Assembly: GCA_000531095.1 (NCBI GenBank)
Contig: HG799464.1
Location: 867,987-931,986 of the forward strand
Length of the DNA stretch: 64,000 bases
Origin: Gemmata massiliana
GTDB taxonomy: Bacteria; Planctomycetota; Planctomycetia; Gemmatales; Gemmataceae
Direction of reading: 5' to 3'
Below, one piece after another: positions 46,220 to 56,238 of the stretch (its first letter is position 1; every line of letters starts with the position of its first letter). The position numbers and the translations under genes were made by a program. A model generated the notes under the pieces. It had not been told where the DNA came from, did not search any database, and saw only the letters and a list, made by a program, of their open reading frames with translations.

Positions 46220-47241
46220 TATAGCTTCCGCGGGTCCACGTCGTGAGCGACGCACGCGACGCAGTCGCCTTGAGCGACGACCGACGGGGCGCGTGTAGCG
46301 ATCAGCACGCCGGCCGCGTTCGCGAGCACGTATACCGGTTCGCGGTCGGGGCGTTCGAGGAAGTGGATCGCGCCGACCGGCTGCCCCGCACTCACATCCT
46401 CGCCCAGCGGAACGAGGTTCTCATACACCCCCGATTCCGGCGCGAAGCGGTAGTCTTCCCAGTTCAGCGCCTGGACCCAGCGCGTTGGGGCCAGCCCGAG
46501 CGACTCGCGCGTGACCGCCTTGCCCGGCAGCAAGCCGAAGTGCATGAGCACGTTTCGCAACCCCATCTGCGTTTCTGCATGGACGAGGGCCGTAACGTTC
46601 TCACTGCCGCCCATCTCGGTGGTAACGACCACTTTCCCCTGATTCTCCGCTTCGACCGGGAGTAGCCCGGTCCCGGCTACGTCCGCGTACAGGAAGCAGA
46701 AATCCGTGTTCCACGCCTCGGTCGCGGCGAGCATCTGATCGCGTTGCGGACCTTTGGGAACGAGGTGCATGTGGGCACACGGCTCGAAGTCCAGGCTCCG
46801 GCCGCCGGTGTGGATATCGATCACGATGTCCGCACGCGGGAACAGTTCCGTGGTGAGGTAGTGCGCGACGACTTCGCTCGGCGTGCCGGTTGGGTTCCCG
46901 GGAAAACAACGGTTGAAGTTCTTGCCGTCGAGTGGGGAGAGTCGAGTCGCGGCCTTCGCGCCTGGCATCGTGAGTGTGGGAACCAGGATCAACCGACCGG
47001 TGACGTGTTCCGGCGAAAGTTCGCGCAGCAACCGCATGACCGCGATCTGCCCCGGGTACTCGTCGCCGTGGTTCCCCGCGAGCACGAGCGCGGTCGGGCC
47101 GGTCCCACGGCCGATGACCGTAACGGGCAGCATCAGGTTCGCCCACCCGCCCAGGTTGTACGAGTACGGCACGTACAAGTGACCGTACTGCTTGCCCGGC
47201 TTGTCGAAATCGACCGTGGAGCGAATGGGAGAAACGGACAC
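46219..47241 (-). CDS. Succinylglutamate desuccinylase/aspartoacylase family protein
   Basis: The 340-residue protein belongs to the M14-like AstE/AspA family. Zinc ligands are visible in LAGNHGDEYPGQIA (H-x-x-E) and DIVIDIHTGG (His), with RCFPGN as the substrate-binding Arg motif and VVTTEMGGSENV in the second half. A small beta domain follows at the C-terminus. The family removes acyl groups from amino acids or cleaves related amides. It is the first gene of the 47-42.7 kb minus-strand cluster, and its stop codon touches a paired-palindrome repeat. Confidence 0.87.
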   Translation of the reverse strand: MSVSPIRSTVDFDKPGKQYGHLYVPYSYNLGGWANLMLPVTVIGRGTGPTALVLAGNHGDEYPGQIAVMRLLRELSPEHVTGRLILVPTLTMPGAKAATRLSPLDGKNFNRCFPGNPTGTPSEVVAHYLTTELFPRADIVIDIHTGGRSLDFEPCAHMHLVPKGPQRDQMLAATEAWNTDFCFLYADVAGTGLLPVEAENQGKVVVTTEMGGSENVTALVHAETQMGLRNVLMHFGLLPGKAVTRESLGLAPTRWVQALNWEDYRFAPESGVYENLVPLGEDVSAGQPVGAIHFLERPDREPVYVLANAAGVLIATRAPSVVAQGDCVACVAHDVDPRKL

Positions 47242-47272
47242 GCGAACTCCTTTAGGGGCAAGAAGAAAATCA

Positions 47273-47363
47273 GCCGCGGATCAACGCAGATAACGCAGAT
47301 CAAAACCAATTCCGTTCAGATCGGATTCTGATCCTGTCTTCATCCGCGTGATCTGCGGTTCTT
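47273..47363. repeat. Interspersed inverted repeat ('CCGCGGATCAACGCAGAT' type)
   Basis: The two halves (CCGCGGATCAACGCAGATAA and, inverted, the stretch ending ATCCGCGTGATCTGCGG) form an imperfect inverted repeat in the gap between the DUF1501 stop and the aspartoacylase-like start. Its arms are clearly related to those at 44898, 55071 and 41437. Confidence 0.65.
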
Positions 47364-47365
47364 CC

Positions 47366-48760
<1,395 letters not shown>

Positions 48761-48762
48761 GG

Positions 48763-49419
48763 TCATTCCTTCCCCAAAATCAGATCCACGACCCAACACC
48801 CGCGCACGTGTGGGCTCGAACTTCGGCAGTGATCGAGGATGTCCGCGTCGTCACATCCGGCGTCCTGAAGTGCGTCGGCTAGAATCGGCATCGCATCAAA
48901 GTCACGTGACTCGTACATCTGCTGCGCGAGTGTTGACACAGTGTTCGTGCACCACTCGGGAGGAATCGCACCCCTTCGATGCGGGTTACCGAATATTTCC
49001 CGTATGAGAGCCGTCTGAGCCTGAAGTTCGTTCATCACCGCCTGCGGATCGTTTACGATCTCCAACACCTTGGCCCACACTTCTCCGAATCGCTTCTCGG
49101 TCTGGGCAACAACATCCACAAACGGATCTGCAAAGAACTCATTTTGGAAGAAACTGTCATCCGCTCGCCAGTACGCATCGTTACGTTCCTTCTCAGTCGC
49201 CGCACCATCGGCAAACCTCTCCGCTACAACAATGGCGCGCCGATAATCTTCTTGTCGTTCGGGCATCTGCACCCCTAGCGGATGCACGTCAATCAGCCCT
49301 TCTACACGCCGACAGCAAGCCACTCCGAAAAGACGCAGTTTGCGATTGCTCATACTGCTGACTAAACACTTCAGCATTGGTCCCGGGTTATCGCAACTTT
49401 CCCATTCCCCTTCGCTCAT
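48763..49419 (-). CDS. Gemmata-type 'SEGEWESC' hypothetical protein
   Basis: The 218-residue protein starts at ATG 49419 (GGAGG eight bases upstream). It has the pattern of a family that is abundant in Gemmata genomes: SEGEWESCDNPGPMLKCL, then RKLRLFGVACCRRV, VAERFADGAATEKERN, LIREIFGNPHR, LAQQMYESRDFDAMPILADA and HVRGCWVVDLILGKE. No signal peptide or catalytic motif is seen. It is placed between the frameshifted DUF1549/DUF1553 gene (15-bp gap) and DUF1501 (2-bp gap or overlapping start), so it is probably co-translated with them. Function is unknown. Confidence 0.75.
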   Translation of the reverse strand: MSEGEWESCDNPGPMLKCLVSSMSNRKLRLFGVACCRRVEGLIDVHPLGVQMPERQEDYRRAIVVAERFADGAATEKERNDAYWRADDSFFQNEFFADPFVDVVAQTEKRFGEVWAKVLEIVNDPQAVMNELQAQTALIREIFGNPHRRGAIPPEWCTNTVSTLAQQMYESRDFDAMPILADALQDAGCDDADILDHCRSSSPHVRGCWVVDLILGKE

Positions 49420-49434
49420 CACCGTACCCTCCGA

Positions 49435-50712
49435 TCAATCCACGAACGCGAACTCGTTGGTCATCAGCAGCCCGTGCGCAAGATCGATCCAGCGGTCCGC
49501 GCCCTTCGCGACGAACGGGAGGGCCAGTTTGCGCTCGTCCGCGTCCGGCCGGCGGCCGTAGAGCGTCAGGTAGATCCAATCGAGTCGCTCGCCCGAATCC
49601 GTAAGTTTCTGGAACGCGGGAAGCGCAACGAGCTTCTTCGCCGCGTCGCGTGCGAACGGGCCGTTCATCAGAAAGAGTGCCTGCGGAGATACGGTCGTGT
49701 TCGTGCGCTCGGGAGCGAAGCCCGCCGGGTTCGGCACATCGAACGTGGTGAGCAGTGAAGGAAACTCCAGCCGGTCGATGTAGCCGTACACCGCGCGCCG
49801 TTTGTTATTGCCAAAAAGCCGCGCACTCGGACCACCCAATTTCGGGTCGAGTTGCCCGGACGCAGCCAAGACTGCGTCGTGCAGTGGCTCGAACTCCAGT
49901 CGGCGCCGGTTCTGCTTCCAGAGCAAGCGATTGTCGGGATCAACAGGTGCCGCGTCAGCGCGATCGAGACTGTCCTGCGTGTAGGTCGCGGACGTCATGA
50001 TGAGCTTGTGGAGGCGCTTGATGCTCCAAGAGGTACGAGGGGCATTCTGCTCTGCGCGAGCCTCTGAAGAATTTGCTGAAGGGTTCACCCACTCGCTCGC
50101 GAGCCAGTCGAGCAGTTCGGGGTGCGTGGGTGCGTCACCGCGAAGCCCGAAGTCGCCCGGGGTGCCGACGAGCGCCTTCCCAAAGTGTTGCATCCACACG
50201 CGGTTCACGAACACCCGCGCCGTCAGGGGATTGTCCTTCGACACGATCTCGCGTGCCAAATCGAGCCGACCACTTCCGGCCGAAGCGAACGGTTTGCGCG
50301 CCGGGTTCGCGACCTTAATAAATTGTCGGGAAACCGGATCACTCGGGCGCCCGGGATTGCCGCGCTCGAAGATTCGCGGGTCGTAGGGGCGCGAGGTATC
50401 GTTCAGCACCATCGCACGCGGCGGCCCCTTCCCGAGCCACTCTTCGAGCGCGTTGAGGTGCTTCTGATATTCGCCCTGCGTCGCCCGGTCGGGGAACAAC
50501 GAGAGGAAGCCCCAATCGAGTGCGAGCGGGGCGTCGGCGGGTGAATCCGCGCCGTACAACACGCGACGTAGTTCCTCCCGGTCGGGGTCATCGAACCGGG
50601 TCGTGCCCTTTGCCGCGTCCTTCCACTGCTTGTCCACATCCATCAACAGTTTGCCGTACCGCGTGGCCACGTCCTTCATTGATTTCGGCGGCTCGCTAAA
50701 CGCCGCAGCCAC
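49435..50712 (-). CDS. DUF1553 half of a frameshifted DUF1549/DUF1553 protein
   Basis: This 425-residue frame continues directly from the 50676-52196 frame: DUF1553 starts after ASAGSGRLDLAREIVSKDNP and ends with LLMTNEFAFVD. Features typical of DUF1553 are ARVFVNRVWMQHFGKALVGTPGDFG, RLHKLIMTSATY, RRLEFEPLHDAVLAASG and YLTLYGRRPD. The true protein should read ...KAVSGGNKLVAAAFSEPPKS..., which needs one more base in the C run at 50723-50727. With that base added the gene spans 49435-52196 and encodes 920 residues. No independent start is likely. Confidence 0.85.
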   Translation of the reverse strand: MAAAFSEPPKSMKDVATRYGKLLMDVDKQWKDAAKGTTRFDDPDREELRRVLYGADSPADAPLALDWGFLSLFPDRATQGEYQKHLNALEEWLGKGPPRAMVLNDTSRPYDPRIFERGNPGRPSDPVSRQFIKVANPARKPFASAGSGRLDLAREIVSKDNPLTARVFVNRVWMQHFGKALVGTPGDFGLRGDAPTHPELLDWLASEWVNPSANSSEARAEQNAPRTSWSIKRLHKLIMTSATYTQDSLDRADAAPVDPDNRLLWKQNRRRLEFEPLHDAVLAASGQLDPKLGGPSARLFGNNKRRAVYGYIDRLEFPSLLTTFDVPNPAGFAPERTNTTVSPQALFLMNGPFARDAAKKLVALPAFQKLTDSGERLDWIYLTLYGRRPDADERKLALPFVAKGADRWIDLAHGLLMTNEFAFVD

Positions 50713-52196
50713 GAGCTTATTGCCCCCGAAACGGCCTTGAGCAAGCCCGGAGCTTTTTCCGCGAACTCGGTATCAGAAAGTTCACTGACCGCGTGCCAGT
50801 GCAGGAACGCGGGGTGTTTGCGCTTCTTGGTGTCCGTGAGAAATTGCTTCCAGCGCGTAATCATGCTGGGGTTCAGGTCGCCGGGATCGGCGATCAGCAT
50901 GAAGTCGTCGGCCGGCGGTTGGTTCCGGGCTTCGTGTGCCGCCAAAAGGTATTCGCCCGCGCGACTCCGGGCGCCAGAAACGAGCGTGGCGTGCTTCGCG
51001 GTCACGAAATCGACAAGGCGTTTCTCGCGTGCGGCGAGTTCGGTGTTGTACGCCTTATCTGGCTCCTTCGGCGCCGGTCCCAGCATTGGCGGAACGGTGG
51101 GTTCGACGGAACTGCGCAGGACGCCGTAAAGCGAATAGTAATCGGCTGCAGGAACGGGATCGAACTTGTGATCGTGGCACCGCGCACACGTCACGGTAAT
51201 CGCCATCAACCCGCGCGTGATGACGTCCATGCGGTCATCGATGATGTCGTGCGTGTTGTTCATGAAGTGCCCGCCGACCGTCAGGAACCCGAGTGCGGCT
51301 TGGGCTGCGGCGTCTTGCGGCGCGAGGAGATCGGCCGCGAGTTGTTCAGTCACAAACTGGTCGAAAGGCTTGTCCTCGTTCAGCGCGCAGATGACGTAAT
51401 CGCGGTACGTCCACGCCCACGGGTACTCCTTCCCCTCGAAGAACACGTAGCCCTTGTTGTCCGCGTAGCGGGCCACATCGAGCCAGTGCCGGCCCCAGCG
51501 CTCGCCGTAACGCGGGCTGGATAGCAACCGGTCGATCAGCTTTTCGTAGGCGCTCGGCGAATCGTCCTTCAGAAACGCTTCCACTTCTTCCAGCGACGGC
51601 GGTAACCCGTGAAGGTCGAACGTCGCGCGCCGAATCAGCGTGCGCTTGTCGGCCCGAGGAGACAGCGACAGGCCCTTTTCGGCGAGTTTCGCGAGCACGA
51701 ACTTGTCGATCTCGTTGCGAATGTCGGCTTTAGGGTTTCGGATCTCGGGCACTGCGGGGCGCTGAACGGGTCGAAAGGCCCAGTGCTTCGCCGCGGCCTT
51801 TGCGATTGCGTCCGGGGCGGCCAGTGTGACCTTTTCCGGCCACGGGGCGCCGAGTTCCACCCATTTCGTGAGCGCGGCGATCTCGTTTGCAGGGAGCTTT
51901 CCTCCGGGCGGCATCTTCAGGTCGTTATCGGTGTGGAGAAGCGCAGTGATGAGCAGCCCGTCCTTGGGTTTACCCGGCACGATGGCCGCGCCGCTGTGCC
52001 CGCCCTTAATGAAGCCCTCGCGCGAATCGAGCCGGAGCCCGCCCTTCGGTTTCTCGGCGGCGTGGCAAGACAGACACTTCTCGACCAGCACCGGCCGCAC
52101 TTGTTTCTCGAAAAACTCCAACGGTGCCGGGTCCGCAGCGTGCGCACCCGCGCACCAGCACATCACGGCCAATGATAGAAGCGCAGCACGAATCAT
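50676..52196 (-). CDS. DUF1549 half of a frameshifted DUF1549/DUF1553 protein with cytochrome-like N-terminus
   Basis: The frame starts at ATG 52196 with a signal peptide (ALLSLAVMCWCAGAHA). A planctomycete cytochrome C-type (PSD1-like) domain follows, with CLSCH and KMPPGGKLPANEI. Then comes DUF1549 (DKFVLAKLAEKGLSLSP, RYGERWGRHWLDVARYAD, TVTCARCHDHKFDPV). After residue about 490 the sequence becomes foreign (SSWLRRLASRRNQ) because one base is missing in the C run at 50723-50727. The rest is in the frame 49435-50712. Proteins of this kind are exported and possibly bind heme; the reaction is unknown. Confidence 0.88.
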   Translation of the reverse strand: MIRAALLSLAVMCWCAGAHAADPAPLEFFEKQVRPVLVEKCLSCHAAEKPKGGLRLDSREGFIKGGHSGAAIVPGKPKDGLLITALLHTDNDLKMPPGGKLPANEIAALTKWVELGAPWPEKVTLAAPDAIAKAAAKHWAFRPVQRPAVPEIRNPKADIRNEIDKFVLAKLAEKGLSLSPRADKRTLIRRATFDLHGLPPSLEEVEAFLKDDSPSAYEKLIDRLLSSPRYGERWGRHWLDVARYADNKGYVFFEGKEYPWAWTYRDYVICALNEDKPFDQFVTEQLAADLLAPQDAAAQAALGFLTVGGHFMNNTHDIIDDRMDVITRGLMAITVTCARCHDHKFDPVPAADYYSLYGVLRSSVEPTVPPMLGPAPKEPDKAYNTELAAREKRLVDFVTAKHATLVSGARSRAGEYLLAAHEARNQPPADDFMLIADPGDLNPSMITRWKQFLTDTKKRKHPAFLHWHAVSELSDTEFAEKAPGLLKAVSGAISSWLRRLASRRNQ

Positions 52197-52274
52197 GCGG
52201 ATGCCCTGAGAGCGGCAGTTTGAGGCGGGAATGTTCTTCGTACCAGACGGAACAGCAGCTTCTGGCGGGAGCTA

Positions 52275-52859
52275 TCAAGGCAGGCGGGTAATCTTCTTGA
52301 TCGTAATCGGAGGTTCGAGTGCCTGAATTTTGGCGGGCGCGGACTGAATCTTCTTTACGACATCCATGCCCTTCGTCACGCGGCCGAACGCCGCGAACCC
52401 CTCTCCGTCGGGGTTGCGCTTCCCGCCGTGGTCGAGTTCCGGCTGGTCACCGATGCAAATGAAGAAATCGGAGGTCGCGGAGTCGGGGCCGTCGCGTGCC
52501 ATCGAGATCGTGCCATCCTTGTGCGCGAGTTTCGTGTCCTTCGTGCGCTCCAGTTTGATCGGCTTGAACCCGTCCTTCGTCTTCTCCGGGTTGATCCCGG
52601 CCTGCACCACTTCGATCTTCACCTTGTTGTTGGGCTGGTTGTCCGGCGTCACGGTCCGGTGGAACCGCCCGCCCTCGTAGAACTTGCCGTCCACGTACTT
52701 CAGGAAGTTCGCGACCGTATTTGGAGCTTTTGCGGCGTCCAACTCGACCTCGATGTCCCCCTTATCGGTCTGAATCAGCACGCGAACCGACTTCGGTTCC
52801 TCCGCGAACGTGTTCGTAACGGCGAACGTCACCAAAACAGCGCCCAATACGCACTTCAT
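52275..52859 (-). CDS. Secreted cyclophilin-type peptidyl-prolyl isomerase
   Basis: The 194-residue protein starts at ATG 52859 with a signal peptide (CVLGAVLVTFAVTNTFA). The cyclophilin fold is visible in TDKGDIEVELDAAKAPNTVANF, GKFYEGGRFHRTV, DGTISMARDGPDSATSDFFICIG and AFGRVTKGMDVVKKI. The catalytic Arg of FHRTV is present; the usual FMIQGGD strand is replaced by EVVQAGI with an insertion (DNQPNNKVKI). Expected to help fold exported proteins. It lies 78 bp upstream of the DUF1549 gene on the same strand. Confidence 0.88.
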   Translation of the reverse strand: MKCVLGAVLVTFAVTNTFAEEPKSVRVLIQTDKGDIEVELDAAKAPNTVANFLKYVDGKFYEGGRFHRTVTPDNQPNNKVKIEVVQAGINPEKTKDGFKPIKLERTKDTKLAHKDGTISMARDGPDSATSDFFICIGDQPELDHGGKRNPDGEGFAAFGRVTKGMDVVKKIQSAPAKIQALEPPITIKKITRLP

Positions 52860-52967
52860 GTCGAGCCTCCGATCCACATCAGAACCGACCGAACCGCACG
52901 GGTCAAGGACCAGACTACAATGACGACTCGCAATGAGTCCGCTCTGCCCCTCTCGACAGGAACCGCG

Positions 52968-53981
52968 ATGAACTCACAAGGCCCGTCCCCCGCACTGTTT
53001 TTTGATACGATCAGCGCCTTCCAACGGTCCGAGGCACTTCGGGCCGCGATCGAACTCGACCTGTTTACTCACATCGCCGCCGGACAGACCACCGTCGACC
53101 AGCTCGCACAATCCTGCCAGGCGGCCCCGCGTGGTGTCCGCATTCTGGCCGACTATCTCACCATCCTCGGGTTCCTCCGCAAACAAAACGACCGGTACGA
53201 ACTGACGCCCGATACGAACACGTTCCTCAACCGTCAGTCGCCCGCGTACCTCGGCGGCGTCACCGAGTTTTTGCTCACGCCCCAACTGAAGGAGTGCTTT
53301 GCGCTCCTGACGGCCGCAGTTCGACGCGGGGGAACGGCAGTTTCGGCGGAAGGGACCGTTTCGCACGACAACCCGATCTGGGTCGCGTTTGCCCGGGCGA
53401 TGGGACCGGTCATGCAGCTCCCGGCCAAATTGCTCGCCGGGCTGGTGGGCGGGGACCGACAACAACCGCTGCGCGTGCTCGACGTGGCCGCGGGGCACGG
53501 GCTGTTCGGCCTCGCGGTTGCAGAGAGTTACCCACGTGCCCACATTACCGCACTGGACTGGTCGAACGTCCTCGCGGTGGCGAACGAGAACGCGAAGCGA
53601 GCCGGGTTCGCCGACCGATATGCGTTGCTCCCGGGGAGCGCGTTCGACACCGATTGGGGCGGCCCTTACGATGTCGTGCTTCTGACGAACTTCCTCCACC
53701 ACTTCGACGCCGACACCTGTACAAAACTGGCGGCAAAAGCGCACGCGGCGCTGGCCCCGAACGGGCGTGCGATCACACTGGAATTCATTCCCGACGCCGA
53801 CCGAATCAACCCGCCCGGCACTGCCACGTTCGCGCTCACGATGCTCGCGACCACGGCCCGCGGGGACGCCTACACGTTCGCGGAATACGAGCGGATCTTC
53901 ACTCAAGCGGGGTTCGCGCGCAACGAATTCCACGCGCTCCCACCGACAACACAGCAGGCCGTCGTGTCGTACAAACAGTGA
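52968..53981 (+). CDS. SAM-dependent O-methyltransferase-like protein
   Basis: The 337-residue protein has an N-terminal dimerisation/winged-helix region (LFFDTISAFQRSEALRAAIE, LDLFTHIAAGQTTVDQLAQ). The C-terminal SAM-binding Rossmann fold follows: motif I VLDVAAGHGLFGLAVAESYP, acidic ITALDW, then LLTNFLHHFDADTC. It resembles plant-type/bacterial small-molecule O-methyltransferases and CrtF-like enzymes. ATG 52968 is preferred (AGGAACC upstream); an ATG at 52920 is in frame. It is divergent from the cyclophilin gene, with a gap of 108 bp. Substrate is unknown. Confidence 0.88.
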   Translation: MNSQGPSPALFFDTISAFQRSEALRAAIELDLFTHIAAGQTTVDQLAQSCQAAPRGVRILADYLTILGFLRKQNDRYELTPDTNTFLNRQSPAYLGGVTEFLLTPQLKECFALLTAAVRRGGTAVSAEGTVSHDNPIWVAFARAMGPVMQLPAKLLAGLVGGDRQQPLRVLDVAAGHGLFGLAVAESYPRAHITALDWSNVLAVANENAKRAGFADRYALLPGSAFDTDWGGPYDVVLLTNFLHHFDADTCTKLAAKAHAALAPNGRAITLEFIPDADRINPPGTATFALTMLATTARGDAYTFAEYERIFTQAGFARNEFHALPPTTQQAVVSYKQ

Positions 53982-54033
53982 GCTTCGTGAAACCGGTTCG
54001 CGCGTCCTGTAGTTTGGGGAACCCACGAAAACG

Positions 54034-54171
54034 ATGTTGGCGCTCGCGGTGCTCGGCGTAACTTTCTGCCCGCGCGCAGCACGAGCCGACATGGGCTTCC
54101 CCGGGTTCAAGACCCGCTCTTCACGGTTACGGTTCGTCAATCGTTGCGACGGCTGCGATACCGGGCGGTAG
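54034..54171 (+). pseudogene. Possible remnant of a small secreted protein
   Basis: A 45-codon frame begins with a signal-peptide-like stretch (LALAVLGVTFCPRAARA) and GFPGFKT, then ends in Arg-rich sequence overlapping the 3' flank of msrB. It resembles the start of short planctomycete secreted proteins but has no body. A decayed gene start is the best reading. Confidence 0.25.
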
Positions 54172-54173
54172 TC

Positions 54174-54713
54174 TCACCGCTTTTCATTGACCGCGAATCG
54201 CGGAACGAGTTTGAGCGCGGCGGAGTTCAGACAGAAACGAAGGCCGTGCGGCGGTGGGCCGTCGGGGAAGACGTGCCCCAAATGCGCGTCGCACCGGCTG
54301 CACAGCACTTCCGACCGCACCATGAAGTGACTGCGATCGGTCCGCGTGCTCACGTTGTCTTCTGCGACTGGTTCCTTGAAGCTCGGCCAACCGGTCCCGC
54401 TATCGAACTTCGTAAGCGAATCGAACAGCGGTTGGTCGCAGCACACGCATGCGAACACGCCGTCGTCCTTCGTGTTCCAGAACGCTCCGGTACACGATCG
54501 CTCTGTCCCGTGCTCGCGGGTCACGCGGTACTGCTCCGGCGACAGTTGCGCCCGCCATTCGGCATCGGTTTTCACAACCTTTGTGCCGCCCACGGGTTTG
54601 CCTTCGCGCTCAGGAAGCGAGGCCGACGTCATCGCGCCACGCGACACGAAAGCCCAGAACACGAAAGCGGCGACGAAGCCGAGGAAGAGGAGAACGAGCA
54701 GTTGGCTTTTCAT
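54174..54713 (-). CDS. msrB: Peptide methionine (R)-S-oxide reductase MsrB, exported form
   Basis: The 179-residue protein has an N-terminal membrane anchor or signal ([19 protein letters not shown]) followed by a complete MsrB domain. Zinc-binding CxxC pairs are CVCC and CSRC, with [30 protein letters not shown] and the catalytic Cys in [12 protein letters not shown]. It reduces methionine-R-sulfoxide in oxidised proteins; the anchor suggests it acts in the periplasm, needing an external electron donor. No msrA is adjacent. Confidence 0.93.
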   Translation of the reverse strand: MKSQLLVLLFLGFVAAFVFWAFVSRGAMTSASLPEREGKPVGGTKVVKTDAEWRAQLSPEQYRVTREHGTERSCTGAFWNTKDDGVFACVCCDQPLFDSLTKFDSGTGWPSFKEPVAEDNVSTRTDRSHFMVRSEVLCSRCDAHLGHVFPDGPPPHGLRFCLNSAALKLVPRFAVNEKR

Positions 54714-54749
54714 ACGGGTTGGATGCGCGCCGGCGGAACGGGTTTCGGG

Positions 54750-55043
54750 CTACTTGCGCTGAATCTTCTTCGGCCCGGTCCCGGCGGCCTTCTCGTAGGT
54801 GCCCTTATCGGTCTTCACGTATTTGGTGAACCCCCGTGACGCGAGGTTCTTGTCGCTGACCGCGGCCTTGCCCTGCGTGTCGGTCCAGGCCCGCGGCGCG
54901 TTGGCCTCGGTGAACACGCGGCGCACCGGTTCGCTGGTTTCCGGGTGCGTCGTGAGCGGGGCGTCGGACATCTTCTGGAACACCTCGAACTGCTCGCCCC
55001 CGGCCCCGTCCGCGAGAACCACTTCGTACACGTACAACGGCAT
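54750..55043 (-). CDS. FmdB-like small protein lacking its zinc cysteines
   Basis: The 97-residue protein starts like FmdB/putative regulatory zinc-ribbon proteins (MPLYVYEVV, then FEVFQKMSDAPLTTHPETSEP and VRRVFT). The two CxxC zinc knuckles that define the family are replaced by non-Cys residues (VLADGAGG and HPETSEP). The C-terminus is lysine-rich. It lies 36 bp upstream of msrB on the same strand. A zinc-free descendant of FmdB is the best description; function is unknown. Confidence 0.6.
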   Translation of the reverse strand: MPLYVYEVVLADGAGGEQFEVFQKMSDAPLTTHPETSEPVRRVFTEANAPRAWTDTQGKAAVSDKNLASRGFTKYVKTDKGTYEKAAGTGPKKIQRK

Positions 55044-55070
55044 GGAAAAGCTCCGAAATCGAAACTGCTA

Positions 55071-55209
55071 CGGATGAACACAGAAGACACAGATCAAGGC
55101 AAAACACAGAAGAGTTTTGGACAGGATTAACGGGATCGACAGGATTCCAAATTCTAATCCCGTCGGGAAACTCTTCGGTTTTGATCCGCGTGATCTGCGT
55201 TCATCCGCG
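55071..55209. repeat. Interspersed inverted repeat ('CGGATGAACACAGAAGACAC' type)
   Basis: The outer halves are imperfect complements (GGATGAACACAGA... and ...TCTGCGTTCATCCGCGG), with a second inner pair (GGATTAACGGGAT / AATCCCGTCGGG). It fills most of the gap between the FmdB-like gene and the sugar isomerase-like gene. Confidence 0.65.
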
Positions 55210-55221
55210 GCTGCCTTTATC

Positions 55222-56160
55222 TTACCCCTTCGCCAGTTCCGCGCGAACGGTTTCCAGGAGCTTCTTCGTGGCCTTGATGCCCTCCGGCTCGCCGATCTTG
55301 CCGCCCTCGTACTCGATCCCGACGAACCCGTGGTACTTGTACTTCTTCACCACGAGTTCCATCATCTTGCGGTAATCGGTGTGGGTCTCGTTCCCCTTAT
55401 CATCGAAGTCGTGCGTCTTGGCCGAAACGCCCTTCGCGAAGGGCATCAGTTCGTCCACGCCCTTGTAACGGTCGTAGGCGGTTTCCTTCACGCCCTCGAT
55501 CTTGCCGATGTTGAAGTTGCCGAAGTCGGGCAGCGTTCCGCAGCGCTTGTGATCGACCTGCTTCATCACGCCGGCGAGCCATTCCCCGTGGCTCGACAGC
55601 CCGCCGTGGTTCTCCACGATGGTGTTGATCCCGAGCGTGTCGGTGAACTCGGCGAGCTTGCGCAGCCCGTCGGCGGCGAGCTTCTGCGTTTCGGCGAACC
55701 CCTTCTTCCAGTCGCTCGCCGCGTTCACGCGGATGCTGTGGCACCCGAGGAACTTCGCCCATTCCGTCCAGCGCTTGTGGTTCTCGACGGCCGCGGCGCG
55801 CTTCTTCTCGTCCGGGTCGCCGAGGTTCCCCTCGCCGTCGCACATGATGAGGACGCTCACCACCTTGTTGTCGTCCGCGACCTTCTTCAGATCCTTGAGG
55901 TACCCGTCGTCCTTCTTCTTGTCCTTGTAGAACTGGTTGACGTACTCGACGCCGTTGATCCCGTACTCCTTCGCGGTGATCTCGGCGAACTTGAGCGCGT
56001 CGAGCTTCTTCGCGAAGAGCGCGCGGTGCAGGGACCACTGCGCGAGCGAGATTTTGAACAGTTCGGCCGGTTCAGCAGCGCGCCCCAGGCGCGGGAGGAG
56101 GGCGACGCCGCCGACCGCGGCGGAGGCAGCGAGGAAGTCGCGACGCGAGAGAGAACGCAT
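55222..56160 (-). CDS. Tat-exported sugar phosphate isomerase/epimerase-like TIM barrel
   Basis: The 312-residue protein starts with a twin-arginine signal ([17 protein letters not shown]) and continues as an AP endonuclease 2/xylose-isomerase-like TIM barrel. Stretches such as [56 protein letters not shown] and [16 protein letters not shown] fit metal-binding Glu/His/Asp sites of this fold. It is predicted to be periplasmic and to isomerise or epimerise a sugar; the substrate is unknown. Planctomycetes carry many such exported copies. Confidence 0.88.
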   Translation of the reverse strand: MRSLSRRDFLAASAAVGGVALLPRLGRAAEPAELFKISLAQWSLHRALFAKKLDALKFAEITAKEYGINGVEYVNQFYKDKKKDDGYLKDLKKVADDNKVVSVLIMCDGEGNLGDPDEKKRAAAVENHKRWTEWAKFLGCHSIRVNAASDWKKGFAETQKLAADGLRKLAEFTDTLGINTIVENHGGLSSHGEWLAGVMKQVDHKRCGTLPDFGNFNIGKIEGVKETAYDRYKGVDELMPFAKGVSAKTHDFDDKGNETHTDYRKMMELVVKKYKYHGFVGIEYEGGKIGEPEGIKATKKLLETVRAELAKG

Positions 56161-56238
56161 GGGTAGGACTCCGGAGTGGGTGGCCGGGAAGGGGCCGAGG
56201 GTTGATTCTATGGCGATCCGGCGGGACAGCGCCGGAAC

